Positions 4,890 through 6,315 of a stretch of DNA of 6,315 nucleotides are shown one piece after another. The notes beneath the pieces were generated by a model that made no database searches, was not told where the DNA came from, and saw nothing but the letters and a program-made list of their open reading frames with translations. Positions within the stretch are counted from its first letter, which is position 1. Each line of letters begins with the position of its first letter. This DNA is from Sulfurimonas sp. (GTDB lineage: Bacteria > Campylobacterota > Campylobacteria > Campylobacterales > Sulfurimonadaceae). The stretch covers positions 1-6,315 of the forward strand of contig DTVI01000244.1 in the NCBI GenBank assembly GCA_012963655.1, in the 5' to 3' direction. Made by a program: the position numbers and the translations under genes.

Positions 4890-6183
4890 GATTTACCTTC
4901 CCGTCTTTAGTTACTTCCCAAGTTTCAACAGCATTACGGTGATAAACACCTTCAACGCCTAATTCGTTTACTTCTTGATCAACAGTTGGCTGAATATACC
5001 CAGCATCATCTATTGCACGTGAAGTAAGTTGAAGTACTTGACCTTTTTTGTATGTATGCATGATTGACCAACGAGTCCATGACTTAGGTAAAACAAGACC
5101 TTTTAGGCTAGCTTTAACATAGTTACGTCCACCATCAAAAGAAAAATCAACATCAGTAATAGTTCCCATACCAGACCAAGCAAGACCTTCGATTTCAACT
5201 AAGTCTCCATCTTTAAGATCAGTCCATGGCTTTTCTGGAGATGGAGAAGTTACAGTAGAGTTAACTTCATTTGCATAAAAGTGTTGGATAGCTTTACCAT
5301 CTTTTCTTAATGCAGTATATTTAGCAGTTTCTTCTTTACAGTAGAAAGGCTCAGATGCGAATTCAAGACGTTTAAGCCATTTAACACATAAGTTACCTTC
5401 CCAACCTGGAACAAGAAGACGTACAGGATAACCTTGCTCAGGACGTAATGCTTCACCATTTTGTCCCCATACAAGCATAGCATCATCAAGTACTTTATCA
5501 ATAGGAATAGTTCTACCCATTTCAGAGTTATCAGAACCTTCAGCTAGCATCCATAAAGCAGTTTCTTTTTTGATACCAAGATCAGCAAGAATGTCTTTGA
5601 TGTAAACACCAGTCCACTCAGCAGAAGCCATGAAACCTTTAGCAAACTGAACAGAATTAAACTGAGTTGCTCTCCACTCTTGACCACCGTTTGCAGGACA
5701 TTCGATGAAGTGAGTACGAGTTACAGAAGGGTAACGCTTAAGTTGATCAAGTGTAAGAACGATATCTCTATCAAGCTCACCGTGAATCATTAAACGAAAT
5801 TCGTTAGGATCAATTTGAGCTGTACCACCATGACAACGAGAAAAGAAAAGACCATTTGGAGTAATGATCCCACATGATTCGTGAATAGGTGTAACAGCAA
5901 TAGAAGCTTGCCAGTTACCAGATGCTAGTAATGGTGTGTTTCTTCTTGTGTTGTTATGCTCATACTTTGATGGCATACCGTATAGGTTCGCAGTTACTGG
6001 GTCCCCAAGCTTTTGTGCCCATGAAGGGTGATGCATGATTGCATGATCATCTTCAGAAGCAAGAAGGTTTTGTGGTGCCATAACAGCAGCAGCGGCTACA
6101 GTAGAAATTGCTGCAGTCTTTTTAAAAAAAGCTCTTCTATCTGAAACAGTGTTTTCAGTAGAATTCTCTTGAACTTTGTTCAT
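4870..6183 (-). CDS. soxC: SoxC, molybdenum subunit of sulfane dehydrogenase
   Basis: This 437-residue protein belongs to the sulfite oxidase family. It has a Tat signal (Asp-Arg16-Arg17-Ala-Phe-Phe-Lys-Lys, Ala-rich core to about residue 42), so it is exported folded with its cofactor. The Mo-pterin domain carries HFIECPANGGQEW (158-170), in which Cys162 is the expected molybdenum ligand, and RLLVPGWEGNLCVKWLKRLE (255-274). The C-terminal immunoglobulin-like dimerisation domain starts at about 323 (IEGLAWSGMGTITDVDFSFD). With SoxD it removes electrons from the sulfane sulfur on SoxY. The related sulfite dehydrogenase SorA shares the fold, but the soxD-soxY-soxZ context settles the call. The start is set by a strong ribosome site, AGGAG, five bases before the ATG. 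The first gene of the operon in this window; what precedes it is outside. Confidence 0.96.
   Translation of the reverse strand: MNKVQENSTENTVSDRRAFFKKTAAISTVAAAAVMAPQNLLASEDDHAIMHHPSWAQKLGDPVTANLYGMPSKYEHNNTRRNTPLLASGNWQASIAVTPIHESCGIITPNGLFFSRCHGGTAQIDPNEFRLMIHGELDRDIVLTLDQLKRYPSVTRTHFIECPANGGQEWRATQFNSVQFAKGFMASAEWTGVYIKDILADLGIKKETALWMLAEGSDNSEMGRTIPIDKVLDDAMLVWGQNGEALRPEQGYPVRLLVPGWEGNLCVKWLKRLEFASEPFYCKEETAKYTALRKDGKAIQHFYANEVNSTVTSPSPEKPWTDLKDGDLVEIEGLAWSGMGTITDVDFSFDGGRNYVKASLKGLVLPKSWTRWSIMHTYKKGQVLQLTSRAIDDAGYIQPTVDQEVNELGVEGVYHRNAVETWEVTKDGKVNHVQIRS
4896..4902 (-). promoter_or_regulatory. soxD ribosome binding site inside the 3' end of soxC
   Basis: The minus strand reads GGGAAGG six bases before the soxD ATG. 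Because it lies inside soxC coding sequence, ribosomes finishing soxC pass over it. This is consistent with coupled, near-equal synthesis of the two subunits, and it fixes the soxD start. Confidence 0.7.
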
Positions 6184-6187
6184 TTGT

Positions 6188-6194
6188 TCTCCTC
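6188..6194 (-). promoter_or_regulatory. Strong ribosome binding site of soxC
   Basis: GAGGAGA sits four bases before the soxC ATG and is the strongest Shine-Dalgarno match among the genes of the window. It fixes the start that yields the full Tat signal. Confidence 0.8.
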
Positions 6195-6206
6195 ATTTTT
6201 AAATTT

Positions 6207-6230
6207 TAATCTATGTGTTAAATTAGATTA
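6207..6230. repeat. Short inverted repeat upstream of soxC
   Basis: TAATCTA and TAGATTA are exact complements separated by 10 bases, 24 bp before the soxC start. The arms are short and A/T-rich, so chance is possible. The rest of the leader to the window end (6231-6315) holds no gene and no convincing promoter that I can identify. Confidence 0.3.
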
Positions 6231-6315
6231 CTACAAAGAATTAAACAATTACTGAAACTCAGCAGTTAGTTAATGCTTGTAATAAAAATTGACTAGATAT
6301 ACGCATATAACTATA

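Noticed and set aside
5307..5501. Minus-strand open frame inside soxC
   Set aside because: It is a shadow in another frame of soxC across its conserved molybdopterin domain.
6203..6208. TAAAAT as a -10 box for soxC
   Set aside because: The transcript would start almost at the ribosome site, and there is no matching -35 or TGn element, so no soxC promoter is claimed.

Overview
The window is AT-rich bacterial DNA with seven complete protein genes, all on the minus strand. No tRNA, rRNA, mobile element or CRISPR array was seen. The genes resemble those of sulfur-oxidising Campylobacterota (Epsilonproteobacteria), most like Sulfurimonas. That group commonly splits its Sox genes into a soxXYZAB cluster and a separate soxCD-soxYZ cluster, and this window holds the second type. 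The genus is an inference from gene order and protein character, not from a search.

Read in the direction of transcription (high to low coordinates), the layout is as follows. (1) soxC (4870-6183) and soxD (3729-4889) encode the molybdenum and dihaem cytochrome c subunits of the periplasmic sulfane dehydrogenase, and they overlap by 20 bases. (2) A 148-bp gap carries a perfect 12-bp stem-loop just after soxD, a possible promoter and a second inverted repeat. (3) soxY (3128-3580) and soxZ (2774-3082) encode the carrier that holds the sulfur substrate on a C-terminal cysteine. Here the SoxY tail is GGCEG rather than the usual GGCGG. (4) A probable terminator (2736-2766) and a long hairpin (2696-2726) follow. 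(5) A small MOSC-domain protein (2234-2674) comes next. (6) A lipoprotein (1166-2167) and a Sec-secreted protein (6-1022) follow; they are paralogues, each apparently built of two DUF302-like halves. Each of these two genes has a perfect palindrome upstream beside a promoter-like sequence.

The likely joint role is periplasmic oxidation of protein-bound sulfane sulfur. SoxYZ presents a cysteine persulfide, SoxC oxidises it at its molybdenum centre, and SoxD passes the electrons to the respiratory chain. SoxXA and SoxB, needed to load and release thiosulfate-derived sulfur, are not in the window, so they must be elsewhere or the substrate enters another way. The MOSC protein and the two DUF302-like envelope proteins are the least understood part. 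They sit behind their own regulatory signals and share a two-cysteine pattern, which makes them the best candidates here for an uncharacterised accessory module.
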